Shown: piece by piece, positions 33,152 to 41,252 of the stretch
Position numbering within the stretch: position 1 is the first letter of the stretch
Layout of the letters: every line of letters begins with the position of its first letter
Source of the DNA: JBBQER01 sp052148155
Lineage (GTDB): Bacteria > Actinomycetota > Acidimicrobiia > IMCC26256 > PALSA-610
Reading direction: 5' to 3'
Assembly (NCBI GenBank): GCA_052148155.1
Contig: JBKQIY010000206.1
Span: forward strand, 1 to 45,441
DNA length: 45,441 nt
The notes under the pieces: generated by a model
The model's input: the letters and a program-made list of their open reading frames with translations, nothing else
Told to the model about the DNA's origin: nothing
The model's database searches: none
Position numbers and translations under genes: made by a program

Positions 33152-34341
33152 CAACCACGTCTGAACAGGGCGAAGCCGGCTTTCGGGCGTGGGTCCACGC
33201 AGAGTTGGCGACCCGGCTGGGCCCACGCCGGCCCGACCGGCCGGTGTCCGTGCTCGGCGCCGGCAACGATGACCTCGACGCGGGGCACCAGTATCTCGAG
33301 GCGCTCACGGGAAGTGGACTCGCGGTGCCGGCGTGGCCACGCGAGTATGGCGGGCTCGGTGCGACACCGGCTGAGGTCGCCATCGTCCGACGCGAACTCG
33401 CCGACTTCGACGTGCCTGACCTGTACCCCTATCTCGTGGGACTCGAGCTGATCGGCCCGACCCTGCTCGCCCACGCTACGCCTGAGCAGTGTGCACGCTG
33501 GCTCCCACCGATCGCGGCCGGCACGGAAATCTGGTGCCAACTTTTCTCGGAGCCGGGCGCCGGGTCGGACCTCGCGGGCCTGGCCACACGCGCCCATGCT
33601 GAAGGCGACCAATGGCGCCTGCACGGTCAGAAAGTGTGGACCAGTCGAGGCGCGTACGCTCAATACGGGCTGATGCTGGCCCGCCACGATCCGACGGTAC
33701 CGAAACACCAGGGAATCACTGCGTTCGGGCTCGAGATGCGCACACCTGGCCTCGACGTCCGGCCGCTGCGTCAGATGAATGGCGATGCGCACTTCACGGA
33801 GGTGTTCCTCGACGACGCTCGTCTTTCCGACGCCGACCGCATTGGAACAGTCGGCGAAGGGTGGCGGGTCGCGCTGACGTGTCTGTCGTTCGAGCGTGGC
33901 GCGGCCACCGCGGGATCGAGCGGCGGCCTCCTCGACGTGGATCGCCTCATCGCGCTCGCGCAGACGCGCGGCATCGCGTCCGATCCTGCGGTGCGCGATG
34001 CGTTGGCCCGACTCGTCATCGAGCTGCGCGTGATGGCGATGACGATCCGGCGCGCGCGGGACACGGCCCGAACTGGACAACCCGGCCCCGCAGGTTCGGG
34101 CTTGAAACTGCGCGGCAGCCGCACATTCCGCGACTACACGAACCTCGCGCTGCGTATCCTGGGCGCCGACGCGCTCACCGCGGCCGAACCATGGAACACA
34201 CTGTTTCTCACGGCTCCGTCGCTGTCGATCCGTGGCGGCACCGACGAGATCCAGCGCAACATCGTCGGCGAACGGGTGCTCGGCCTCCCCGAGGAACCCC
34301 GCCTCGACCGCAACGTTCCGTTCGAACAGCTCCCGCGATGA
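33148..34341 (+). CDS. Acyl-CoA dehydrogenase (FadE-type)
   Basis: 397 aa, ATG 33148 overlapping the previous stop. Signature CQLFSEPGAGSDLAGL, GQKVWTSRGAYA, VGEGWRVALTCLSFERG and the C-terminal IRGGTDEIQRNIVGERVLGL. As in the cluster A enzyme, the glutamate of the medium-chain YEGT motif is Gly (RGGT), so the base must be elsewhere or supplied by a partner. Its small size and single-gene occurrence do not decide between homotetramer and heteromer. Confidence 0.92.
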   Translation: MTTTSEQGEAGFRAWVHAELATRLGPRRPDRPVSVLGAGNDDLDAGHQYLEALTGSGLAVPAWPREYGGLGATPAEVAIVRRELADFDVPDLYPYLVGLELIGPTLLAHATPEQCARWLPPIAAGTEIWCQLFSEPGAGSDLAGLATRAHAEGDQWRLHGQKVWTSRGAYAQYGLMLARHDPTVPKHQGITAFGLEMRTPGLDVRPLRQMNGDAHFTEVFLDDARLSDADRIGTVGEGWRVALTCLSFERGAATAGSSGGLLDVDRLIALAQTRGIASDPAVRDALARLVIELRVMAMTIRRARDTARTGQPGPAGSGLKLRGSRTFRDYTNLALRILGADALTAAEPWNTLFLTAPSLSIRGGTDEIQRNIVGERVLGLPEEPRLDRNVPFEQLPR

Positions 34342-34348
34342 GGGTGAC

Positions 34349-34798
34349 GTGACGCCCAGGATCCGCGACGCCGCGCTGGCTGACGTTGCCGAGCTGCGCG
34401 ACGTGTTCCGGCGATCTTCCCTGCACAACGAAGGAGACCGGGCGACGTTGCTCGATCATCCGGAGGTACTGGAATTCGATCCCGTGTGCGTGCACGAGTA
34501 CCACACTCGCGTCGCCGTCGACGATGGCCGTGTCGTTGCATTCGTAACGACACGGCAGCTGCCACACGACATCATTGAGCTCGACGACCTGTTCGTCGAT
34601 CCCGATTGGACGCGCCGCGGGATCGCGCACGAGCTGATCCGCGATGCCGAAGCGATCGCACATTCAGCGGGAGCCCGGCGCATCGAGGTCACCGCCAACA
34701 ACCACGCGCTTGCGTTCTACGAGCGTGTGGGTTTCGTGCCCGACGGCGTGGCTCAGACTCGATTCGGACCCGCGACCCGGATGCATCTCGACGTCTGA
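34349..34798 (+). CDS. GNAT family N-acetyltransferase
   Basis: 149 aa from GTG 34349, seven bases after the dehydrogenase stop, with GAGGGTGA upstream. GNAT fold: IRDAALADVAELRDVF at the start, IIELDDLFVDPDWTRRGIAHELI containing the acetyl-CoA loop (RRGIAxxLI, a variant of RGxGxxLL), and ALAFYERVGFVPDG. It transfers an acetyl group from acetyl-CoA to an amine; substrate unknown. Last gene of the cluster B transcript by position, possibly unrelated in function. Confidence 0.87.
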   Translation: MTPRIRDAALADVAELRDVFRRSSLHNEGDRATLLDHPEVLEFDPVCVHEYHTRVAVDDGRVVAFVTTRQLPHDIIELDDLFVDPDWTRRGIAHELIRDAEAIAHSAGARRIEVTANNHALAFYERVGFVPDGVAQTRFGPATRMHLDV

Positions 34799-34827
34799 TC
34801 CCTCGAAGTCTCTCCTTTCTTCCTCGG

Positions 34828-34843
34828 CCGCCGGGTCCGGCGG
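34828..34843. terminator. Strong GC hairpin between convergent genes
   Basis: CCGCCGG-GT-CCGGCGG in the 87-base gap between the GNAT gene and the convergent serine hydrolase gene. Without a T-run, but the symmetry and place fit a bidirectional terminator or transcription barrier. Confidence 0.45.
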
Positions 34844-34885
34844 GGTGAGGTCGCACGCCGGACCGACACCCGAAGCACGAGGCGC

Positions 34886-36034
34886 TCAACCGTCAAGGCA
34901 CCGGTACACCTTGCGGACAAGCTCTTCGCTTCGGGGGTCGCCGTTGGGGTCGAAGCGGAGATCGTTCATCACGTAGCCGAACGCGAGACCGGCATCGGGA
35001 TCAGCGAACGACAGCGAGCCGCCGGCGCCGGCATGCCCGAACGCGCTCGGCCGGTTCGCAGCACCGAACGACGCGCCGAGCATGAATCCAAGGCCGAAGC
35101 AGGTGTCGGTCATGAGCACTTCGTCCTTGCCGCAGGCCTGCTCGACTGTGGCCGCAGCGACCGTCGATGGCTGCAGCGTGCGCATGCCGCCGACCTCGCC
35201 GATGCACGACGCGTACATCCGAGCGAGCGAGCGCGCGTCGCCGATCCCATTCGATGACGGGAGCTCGGCCGCGTGTATCGCAGGCGTGTTCCACATCTCG
35301 TTGTAACCGAACAGGCCAGAAGGGTTCGAGAACACCCGCGCCAGCAACAAGTCGGCACCGAACTGGCCCAACAACGCGCCGAGATCGCGTCGGGGAGGGA
35401 CGAGTTTCGCGACACGCGGCTCTATCGCCTCCGGTAACCCGATCCAAAAGTCGAGGCCGAGAGGTTCTGCGATCTCCTCCCGCCAGAACGTGCCGATCGT
35501 GCGGCCGTCGACCCGGCGCACAAGCTCGCCGACCAACCACCCGAACGTGCGCATGTGATAGCCGTGCCGAGTGCCCGGCGGCCAGATCGGCGTCTGAGCC
35601 GCCAGGGCGCGCACCATCGGGTCCCACGACAGCGCCTCGCCGAGCGTGTACTCGCCCTCGACGAGCGGGAGACCCGCTTGGTGGCTCATCGCCTGCGCGA
35701 CCGTGATCGACGCCTTCCCGCCCGCTGCGAACTCCGGCCAGTACCGAGCCACAGGCGCGGCGGGATCGATGAGGCATCGCTCGATGAGCAGATTGGCGCA
35801 GACCGAGGTCACCCCTTTCGTCGAGGAATACACGACAACGACGGAATCCGACTCCCACCGACGTCCGGTGGCGGCGTCGGCGACGCCGCCCCACAAATCG
35901 ACGACCGGGTGCCCGTCGAGATACACGCAGACCGCCGCTCCAACTTCGCCGCGACGATCGAAGTTCTCCGCGAATGCGTCGAGTACCGGCTCGAATCTGG
36001 CTTCGACCCATCCGCCAATGTTGACGACGCCCAC
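34886..36034 (-). CDS. Serine hydrolase of the class C beta-lactamase/EstB family
   Basis: 382 aa. Nucleophile and base in YSSTKGVT (SxxK, about residue 75). The YxN position is in HGYHMRTFGWLVGEL, where Asn is replaced, as is usual for this esterase branch. The third motif is FGHAGAGGSLSFADPDAGL. No signal peptide, so probably a cytosolic esterase/lipase rather than a true beta-lactamase. The open frame runs past 36100, but GTG 36034 is preferred: TAGGGT lies seven bases upstream in a symmetrical promoter shared with the methyltransferase, and the domain starts right after it (GWVEARFEPV). Confidence 0.88.
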   Translation of the reverse strand: MGVVNIGGWVEARFEPVLDAFAENFDRRGEVGAAVCVYLDGHPVVDLWGGVADAATGRRWESDSVVVVYSSTKGVTSVCANLLIERCLIDPAAPVARYWPEFAAGGKASITVAQAMSHQAGLPLVEGEYTLGEALSWDPMVRALAAQTPIWPPGTRHGYHMRTFGWLVGELVRRVDGRTIGTFWREEIAEPLGLDFWIGLPEAIEPRVAKLVPPRRDLGALLGQFGADLLLARVFSNPSGLFGYNEMWNTPAIHAAELPSSNGIGDARSLARMYASCIGEVGGMRTLQPSTVAAATVEQACGKDEVLMTDTCFGLGFMLGASFGAANRPSAFGHAGAGGSLSFADPDAGLAFGYVMNDLRFDPNGDPRSEELVRKVYRCLDG

Positions 36035-36040
36035 GGCCCG

Positions 36041-36047
36041 TACCCTA
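36041..36047. promoter_or_regulatory. Bidirectional symmetrical -10 element, leaderless in both directions
   Basis: TACCCTA on plus reads TAGGGTA on minus. Plus: TACCCT, eight bases, ATG 36055. Minus: TAGGGT (36047-36042), seven bases, GTG 36034. Only 20 bases separate the two start codons. Both genes therefore can start transcription at or beside their start codons from one core element. Confidence 0.6.
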
Positions 36048-36054
36048 GGCCGCG

Positions 36055-36867
36055 ATGCCTGACTCGCAACCGGCCCGGTATACCCACGGCCATCATGAGG
36101 CCGTACTGCGTTCGCATCGTTGGCGAACCGTCGAGAACTCGGCCTCGTATCTCCGACCGCACCTCGGCCCGGGTACATCGATCCTCGATGTCGGATGCGG
36201 CCCGGGCACGATCACGCTCGACTTCGCCAACCTGGTGGCGCCCGCCCACGTCATCGGCATCGACGTCGCGCCCGCCGCGATCGAGGCCGCCGACGCGGAG
36301 CGACGCAAGCGGGGTGCAGCCAACGTCGAGTTCAGAACTGCTGACGTGTACGCGTTCGAGTTCGACGATGACTCGTTCGATGTGGTGCACGCACATCAGG
36401 TGCTCCAACACCTGGTCGACCCGGTGCGCGCGTTACGCGAGATGCGTCGGGTGTGCAGGTCCGGTGGGCTCGTCGCCGCCCGCGACGGCGACTACCGCGC
36501 GTTCACGTGGTACCCGACCGAACCCGCGCTCGACAGGTGGCTTACCATGTACGACACTGTCGCCCGCGCCAACCACGGCGAACCCGACGCGGGCCGCCAC
36601 CTGCTGGGTTGGGCCCACGCCGCCGGTTTCACCGACGTGAAGGCCGGCGCGTCGACGTGGTGCTTCGCGACACTTGAGGATCGCGGATGGTGGGGCGAGC
36701 TTTGGGCTGACCGCATCACCGAGTCGGCGATCGCGACGCAAGCGGTCGAGATCGGCGCCGCGTCTCGGGACGAGTTGCGCGCGATGGCAGACGCGTGGCG
36801 CCGTTGGGCCGCCCACCCTGACGGCTGGTTCGCCGTGCTACACGGCGAGATCCTGGCCACGGCATAG
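36055..36867 (+). CDS. SAM-dependent class I methyltransferase
   Basis: 270 aa. Motif I ILDVGCGPGTITLDFA, an acidic residue after beta-2 (IGIDVAP), FRTADVYAFEF, and VVHAHQVLQHLVDPVRALREM, the typical Methyltransf_11/25 core. The C-terminal part (GWAHAAGFTDVKAGASTWCF) follows the usual AGF-beta hairpin. Substrate unknown; small-molecule methyltransferases of this UbiE/MenG-like shape act on quinones, sterols and others. Divergent from the serine hydrolase gene with a shared promoter core. Confidence 0.9.
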   Translation: MPDSQPARYTHGHHEAVLRSHRWRTVENSASYLRPHLGPGTSILDVGCGPGTITLDFANLVAPAHVIGIDVAPAAIEAADAERRKRGAANVEFRTADVYAFEFDDDSFDVVHAHQVLQHLVDPVRALREMRRVCRSGGLVAARDGDYRAFTWYPTEPALDRWLTMYDTVARANHGEPDAGRHLLGWAHAAGFTDVKAGASTWCFATLEDRGWWGELWADRITESAIATQAVEIGAASRDELRAMADAWRRWAAHPDGWFAVLHGEILATA

Positions 36868-36892
36868 CGACTCGGCCGCAAACGCCCGGCGA

Positions 36893-37672
36893 TCAGGCAG
36901 GCATCGCGAGGCCGCCGTCGATGACGAGCGTCTGGCCAGTCACGAACTTGGCGTCGTCGCTCGCGAAGAACACGCAGGCCCCGGCGAGATCCTCGGGTTC
37001 AAGGGTGCTTTTCATCGCCGTCATCGCGGTCATGCCTTGGATGTACATGTCGGGCACGACTTTCTTCGTCGCTTCGGTCATCGTCACGCCCGGCGCGATG
37101 CAATTGACGGTGATGTTCCAAGCGCCGAGCTGCGCGGCCATGAACTTGGTGAGGCCGACGATCCCCCACTTCGTGATCGAGTAGCTGTAGTTGCCCAGGC
37201 CCGTGAAATCGTCGCCGAAAGAAGGGAACATGTACGCGTACGCGGCGCCGGACGATTGGTTGATCACACGTCCGTAGCGCTGCTTGGCCATCATCGGCGC
37301 CGCCGCACGTGTCATGAGCCAGGCTCCGTGCTGGTTGACCGCGGTCACCCGCTGCAGATACTCGAAACTTGTGTCGAAGTTGTCGATGTCGTAGTAGAGC
37401 GCAGCGTTGTTCACGAGTATGTGGACGGTGCCGAACGCGTTCATCGTCTCGTCAACGCAGTGCTGCGCCGATTCGGGATCGGAGATGTCGGTCTTGACAA
37501 AGATGACGTCGCCTTTGCCCTCAAGTGCGGCCATCGCGCCGGCGGCGCGGTCCTCGACCATTTCGGCCACCACGACCTTGGCGCCTTCTGCCAGGAACCG
37601 CTCGGCGTACGCGAAGCCGATCCCCTGTCCCGCACCGGTGATGATCGCGACCTTGTCCGCGAGACGTCCCAT
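36893..37672 (-). CDS. SDR family oxidoreductase
   Basis: 259 aa, with AAGGAG before ATG 37672; this ribosome site overlaps the stop codon of the preceding MaoC-fold gene. TGAGQGIGFAYA, NNAALYYD, NQSSGAAY and the Tyr/Lys motif YSYSITKWG, then NCIAPGVTMTEAT and the C-terminal VTGQTLVIDGG. FabG-like length. It is transcribed with the MaoC-fold gene, eight bases apart. Substrate unknown; an alcohol or hydroxyacyl-CoA are options. Confidence 0.92.
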   Translation of the reverse strand: MGRLADKVAIITGAGQGIGFAYAERFLAEGAKVVVAEMVEDRAAGAMAALEGKGDVIFVKTDISDPESAQHCVDETMNAFGTVHILVNNAALYYDIDNFDTSFEYLQRVTAVNQHGAWLMTRAAAPMMAKQRYGRVINQSSGAAYAYMFPSFGDDFTGLGNYSYSITKWGIVGLTKFMAAQLGAWNITVNCIAPGVTMTEATKKVVPDMYIQGMTAMTAMKSTLEPEDLAGACVFFASDDAKFVTGQTLVIDGGLAMPA

Positions 37673-37680
37673 CGTGCTCC

Positions 37681-38187
37681 TTACCTTTTCAACCGTGCGA
37701 TGAGGTTAAATCGCTCGGTCACGACCGGTTCGGACGTGGCAACATCGGACCACACGGTCTCCATCACCACGAACGTCATGCGTGCCCGGTCGGTTTCCTT
37801 TTCGTAGATGTCGGTGATGGTCTGCAACCCGTCGAGCACGTCACCCGCGACGGGCGTCCGGTGATAGGTGAACTCCTGCTCGCCGTGCAGCACGAGCGCA
37901 CCCTGAGCGAACAAATCACCCATGATGGAATGCATCGGGTTCCCGGCACCGCGGGTCGGGTCGGCCGGCTGGATGTCGGCGCGGAACGCGCTCCAATAAG
38001 GCGCGGCGAAGGTAAACGTCGGCGGGGCGGGAACGGCGGACAATCCGGTCGCGGTCGCGGCCTCTTCACGTTGGTACACGCGGCTCGCGTCGCCCACCGC
38101 ATGAGCGAAATTGGCGAGGACGGCGCGGTCGAGCACGACACGCCACGCGCCGGTTGGTTTGCCGATCACACTCGTGTCGACCGTCAT
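37681..38187 (-). CDS. MaoC/FAS1-like dehydratase-domain protein, non-catalytic type
   Basis: 168 aa from ATG 38187 with GGAGAAGATC upstream. Hot-dog N-terminal dehydratase domain: FAHAVGDASRVYQREEA corresponds to the hydratase signature with Asp kept but NP and His replaced; APPTFTFA and GEQEFTYHRTPVAGD follow as in HadA-like proteins. No catalytic HadB-like partner is adjacent, unlike the pair at 24585-25506. It is followed by an SDR gene on the same strand. Confidence 0.85.
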   Translation of the reverse strand: MTVDTSVIGKPTGAWRVVLDRAVLANFAHAVGDASRVYQREEAATATGLSAVPAPPTFTFAAPYWSAFRADIQPADPTRGAGNPMHSIMGDLFAQGALVLHGEQEFTYHRTPVAGDVLDGLQTITDIYEKETDRARMTFVVMETVWSDVATSEPVVTERFNLIARLKR

Positions 38188-38240
38188 CGCTGGTGATCTT
38201 CTCCTCGGCGCGACGCAGACGCGCGAGCCGGCTCTCCGCC

Positions 38241-38271
38241 TTGGCAACGCCGCTCGCGCTCGCGCTACGGT
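38241..38271 (+). promoter_or_regulatory. Promoter of cluster C
   Basis: TTGGCA (38241-38246), a 19-base spacer, TACGGT (38266-38271), then a leader of about 36 bases with the GAGGGGG ribosome site before ATG 38314. The 19-base spacer is the same as in the cluster A promoter. Confidence 0.45.
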
Positions 38272-38313
38272 GACGCTCACGTCAGTTTTCTTTCACCGAG
38301 GGGGACCGCGCAA

Positions 38314-39246
38314 ATGGGCATGCTCGACGGCAAGGTGGCGATCGTCACCGGAGCGGGCAACGGTGTCGGCCGCGGCGAAGCAGTGCAGCTCGCCGCCCAC
38401 GGCGCCAAGGTCGTCGTCAACGACCTCGGCGGGTCGGTGTCAGGCGAAGGCTCCGACAAACGGGCAGCCGACGAGGTCGTCGAAGTCATCACCAAGGGTG
38501 GCGGAGAGGCCGTCGCCAACTACGACAGCGTGACGGAGTTCGACGGCGCGAAGAACATCATCGACACCGCGATCGACACTTTCGGCCGTCTCGACGTGCT
38601 GGTCAACAACGCCGGCATCCTGCGAGACCGCATGATGTTCTCGATGACACCCGAAGACTTCGACGCGGTCGTCAAAGTCCACATGTACGGCGCCTTCAAT
38701 ACGATGCAGCATGCCTCGGTGTACTGGCGCAACGAGTCGAAGGAAGGCCGTCAGCCCCGAGCGTCGATCATCAATACCGTCTCGAGCGCCGGACTTCAAG
38801 GCCAGGCCAGCCAGATCAACTACGGCGGCGCCAAGGCCGCGGTGGCCGCCATGACCATCATCGCCAGCCTCGAACTCAAACGTTACGGCGTGCGCGCCAA
38901 CTGCATAGGTCCGGGCGGAGCCACGCGCATGGTGGCACAAGCGATGAAGATCGACGTCAAGAACCCCGAGGACTACACCCAGTTCGAGGCGATGAACCCC
39001 GGCAACTCGGCCCCAGGCGTCGTGTGGCTCGCGTCCGACGAATCGCTCCACGTGACCGGCCAAGTACTGCGCCTCGTCGGCAACAACCTCGCGTTGTACC
39101 AGGGCTGGACCATGGGCGAACAATTCCTGTCGACCGAAAAGGACGGCTCTCCCAAGCAGTGGGACCCGAACGACATTGGTCGAATCCTCAACCGCTACGC
39201 GTTCGGCAGCGAGGCCCCGGGCATCGACGCCCAGCGTCGCACCTGA
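38314..39246 (+). CDS. SDR, 17beta-HSD4/(3R)-hydroxyacyl-CoA dehydrogenase-like
   Basis: 310 aa with a strong Shine-Dalgarno. TGAGNGVGRGEA, VVVNDLGGSVSGEGSD, NNAGILRDRM, Ser in NTVSSAGL, Tyr/Lys in NYGGAKAAV, then NCIGPGGATRM. Third member in this window of the VVVNDLGG hydroxyacyl-CoA dehydrogenase type; its C-terminal extension ends in WDPNDIGRIL, as in the paralogues. It lies upstream of a crotonase and an Ltp-type thiolase and probably provides the 3-hydroxyacyl-CoA oxidation step of cluster C. Confidence 0.93.
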   Translation: MGMLDGKVAIVTGAGNGVGRGEAVQLAAHGAKVVVNDLGGSVSGEGSDKRAADEVVEVITKGGGEAVANYDSVTEFDGAKNIIDTAIDTFGRLDVLVNNAGILRDRMMFSMTPEDFDAVVKVHMYGAFNTMQHASVYWRNESKEGRQPRASIINTVSSAGLQGQASQINYGGAKAAVAAMTIIASLELKRYGVRANCIGPGGATRMVAQAMKIDVKNPEDYTQFEAMNPGNSAPGVVWLASDESLHVTGQVLRLVGNNLALYQGWTMGEQFLSTEKDGSPKQWDPNDIGRILNRYAFGSEAPGIDAQRRT

Positions 39247-39270
39247 ACGCTCGGCGCCAACTCGACTTCC

Positions 39271-40104
39271 GTGGCCCAGATTCCCGAGTTCGAAACCATC
39301 GCGTACGAAGAGGCGGACGGCGTCGCGACGGTTACCCTCAACCGACCCGACGTTCACAACGCGTTCAACTCGCTCATGCAACGCGAGCTACACACGCTGT
39401 GGCGCGCGCTGCGCCGTCACGACGACGTGCGCTGCATTGTGCTCACCGGCGCCGGGGCCAAGGCGTTCTGCACCGGCATCGACCGCATGGAACAGATGGG
39501 CGGCCAACGCAACGAGACCACCGACGCCGATGTGGTCGGCGGAGGTGGCACTCCGTTCATGTTCAACGATCCCGGCGACAACATCGGTCCGAAGTCGTGC
39601 GATCTCTGGAAGCCTGTCATCGCGGCAGTCAATGGCATGGCGTGCGGCGGCGCGTTCTACATGCTCGGCGAAACTGAATTCATCATCGCCGCCGATCACG
39701 CGACCTTCTTCGACCCCCACGTCACCTACGGAATGTGCGCTGCGTTCGAGCCGATCCACATGGCCGGCATCACGCCGTTCCCCGAAATCATGCGCCTCTC
39801 GCTGCTCGGAAACTACGAGCGAATGTCGGCGGTCCGGGCGTTCCAGATCGGCATGGTGAGCGAAATCGTCGCCGGTCCAGAGCTCGCGCGTCGCGCCCAT
39901 GAAGTCGCCGCGATGATTGCGTCGCAACCGCGACGCGCGATCGAAGGCACCGTGCGTGCGCTCTGGTCGACGCGCGAGATGCCGCAACGAGAAGCGGTAC
40001 GACTCGGTTATGCGTACGTCGCGATGGGCACCGACCAAGCGTCCATCGCCGAAGGTCAAGAACGTTTCGCATCAGGCAAGCGAGTCGAATGGAAGCTGCG
40101 TTGA
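39271..40104 (+). CDS. Crotonase-fold protein lacking the usual hydratase glutamates
   Basis: 277 aa from GTG 39271. Clear crotonase fold: GVATVTLNRPDVHNAF, IVLTGAGAKAFCTGID (oxyanion-hole strand), KPVIAAVNGMACGGAFYML and ADHATFFDPHVTYGM. In rat enoyl-CoA hydratase the catalytic Glu144 and Glu164 fall at the positions occupied here by Tyr130 and His150, so ordinary water addition by the two-Glu mechanism is not expected. Other crotonases (isomerases, hydrolases, C-C lyases) use different residues. Its role between an SDR and an Ltp-type thiolase remains open. Its 3' end overlaps the thiolase gene by 16 bases. No ribosome site was seen at the GTG; ATG alternatives would cut conserved sequence. 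Confidence 0.88.
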   Translation: MAQIPEFETIAYEEADGVATVTLNRPDVHNAFNSLMQRELHTLWRALRRHDDVRCIVLTGAGAKAFCTGIDRMEQMGGQRNETTDADVVGGGGTPFMFNDPGDNIGPKSCDLWKPVIAAVNGMACGGAFYMLGETEFIIAADHATFFDPHVTYGMCAAFEPIHMAGITPFPEIMRLSLLGNYERMSAVRAFQIGMVSEIVAGPELARRAHEVAAMIASQPRRAIEGTVRALWSTREMPQREAVRLGYAYVAMGTDQASIAEGQERFASGKRVEWKLR

Positions 40105-41252
40105 AGGGAACGGAACGAGTCGCGATTGTCGGCGCCGCGCTCTCCGACATCGGACGCGTCGACACCCACACTCCCTACGAACTTCACTACCAGGCGGCGT
40201 CGCGTGCCATCACCGACGCCGGGCTCACCAAGGACGACATCGACGGGTTCGGCTCAAGCGGCATGGGACTCCTCGCGCCGGTCGAGATCGCCGAATACCT
40301 CGGTGTGCGGCCCACCTGGGCCGACGGCACCGGGGTCGGCGGCTCCACGTGGGAGTTCATGGTCGAGCACGCCACCGCCGCGATCCTCGCCGGACACGTC
40401 GAAGTCGTCATGCTCGTGTACGGCTCGACGGTCCGCGCCGACCTGAAAGCGCGCCGGCGCGGCTCCAACCTGTCCTTCGGCGGCCGCGGTCCCGTGCAGT
40501 TCGACACGCCGTTCGGTCACGCCCTGATCTCGAAGTACGCGATGGCGGCCCGCCGCCACATGTACGAGTACGGCACCACCATCGAACAACTCGCCGAGAT
40601 CGCAGTATCGACCCGCTGGAACGCCTCGCATAATCCGGAGGCGTACTACCGCGAGCCGATCACGATCGACGACGTACAGAGCTCACGGATGATCGCGGAT
40701 CCGCTCACCAAACTTCATTGCTGCATCCGAAGCGACGGCGGCGGGGCGGTCGTGCTCACAACTGAAGAGCGCGCTCGGGACCTCGCCAAGAAGCCCGTGT
40801 GGATCCTCGGTACCGGTGAGGCGACCTCGCACACAACGATGAGCGAGTGGGCGGACTTCACCGATTCGCCCGCGGCGCGGAGCGGACCGTTAGCGTTCGA
40901 ACGAGCGGGAGTGACACCCGAAGAGATCGACGTCTGCGAGATCTATGACGCGTTCACGTCGATGGTCCTCCAGACGTTCGAAGGTCTCGGCTTCTGCAAA
41001 AAAGGCGAAGGCGGACCGTTCGTGGCCGACGGACGGATGCGTCTCGACGGTGCCCTCCCAACCAACACCGACGGCGGAGGCCTGTCGCATTGCCATCCCG
41101 GCATGCGTGGCATTTTCCTGCTCGTGGAGGCCGTCCGTCAGCTCCGCGGCGAGGCCCACGGCCGCCAGGTCGAGAATGCGACGCTGGGCTGCGTGAGCGG
41201 CACGGGCGGCTGGTTCTCGTCGGCAAGCACCGTCATTCTCGGTGTGGAATAG
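40089..41252 (+). CDS. Ltp/SCP-x-type thiolase-fold protein
   Basis: 387 aa. Homologous along its full length to the protein at 19322: VAIVGAALSDIGR, IAEYLGVRPTWADGTG, YGTTIEQLAEIAV, IYDAFTSMVLQTFEGLGFC, NTDGGGLSHCHPG. At the nucleophile position it reads VGGSTWE, so again no canonical Cys, but it has CVSGTGG near the C-terminus where the first copy has HGSGG. No DUF35 gene is next to it in this window. It may act as a thiolase-like lyase with a partner encoded elsewhere. It starts inside the crotonase gene, and its 3' end overlaps the convergent AI-2E gene by 20 bases. Confidence 0.88.
   Translation: MEAALKGTERVAIVGAALSDIGRVDTHTPYELHYQAASRAITDAGLTKDDIDGFGSSGMGLLAPVEIAEYLGVRPTWADGTGVGGSTWEFMVEHATAAILAGHVEVVMLVYGSTVRADLKARRRGSNLSFGGRGPVQFDTPFGHALISKYAMAARRHMYEYGTTIEQLAEIAVSTRWNASHNPEAYYREPITIDDVQSSRMIADPLTKLHCCIRSDGGGAVVLTTEERARDLAKKPVWILGTGEATSHTTMSEWADFTDSPAARSGPLAFERAGVTPEEIDVCEIYDAFTSMVLQTFEGLGFCKKGEGGPFVADGRMRLDGALPTNTDGGGLSHCHPGMRGIFLLVEAVRQLRGEAHGRQVENATLGCVSGTGGWFSSASTVILGVE

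Noticed and set aside
32719..34428. 569-codon minus-strand frame antisense to ligase and acyl-CoA dehydrogenase genes
   Set aside because: Long antisense frames are common in GC-rich genes; no domain is visible and the sense genes are secure.
34886..36178. Longer start for the serine hydrolase at 36178
   Set aside because: It would overlap about 120 bases of the methyltransferase gene and add a low-complexity N-terminus; the promoter at 36041-36047 argues for 36034.
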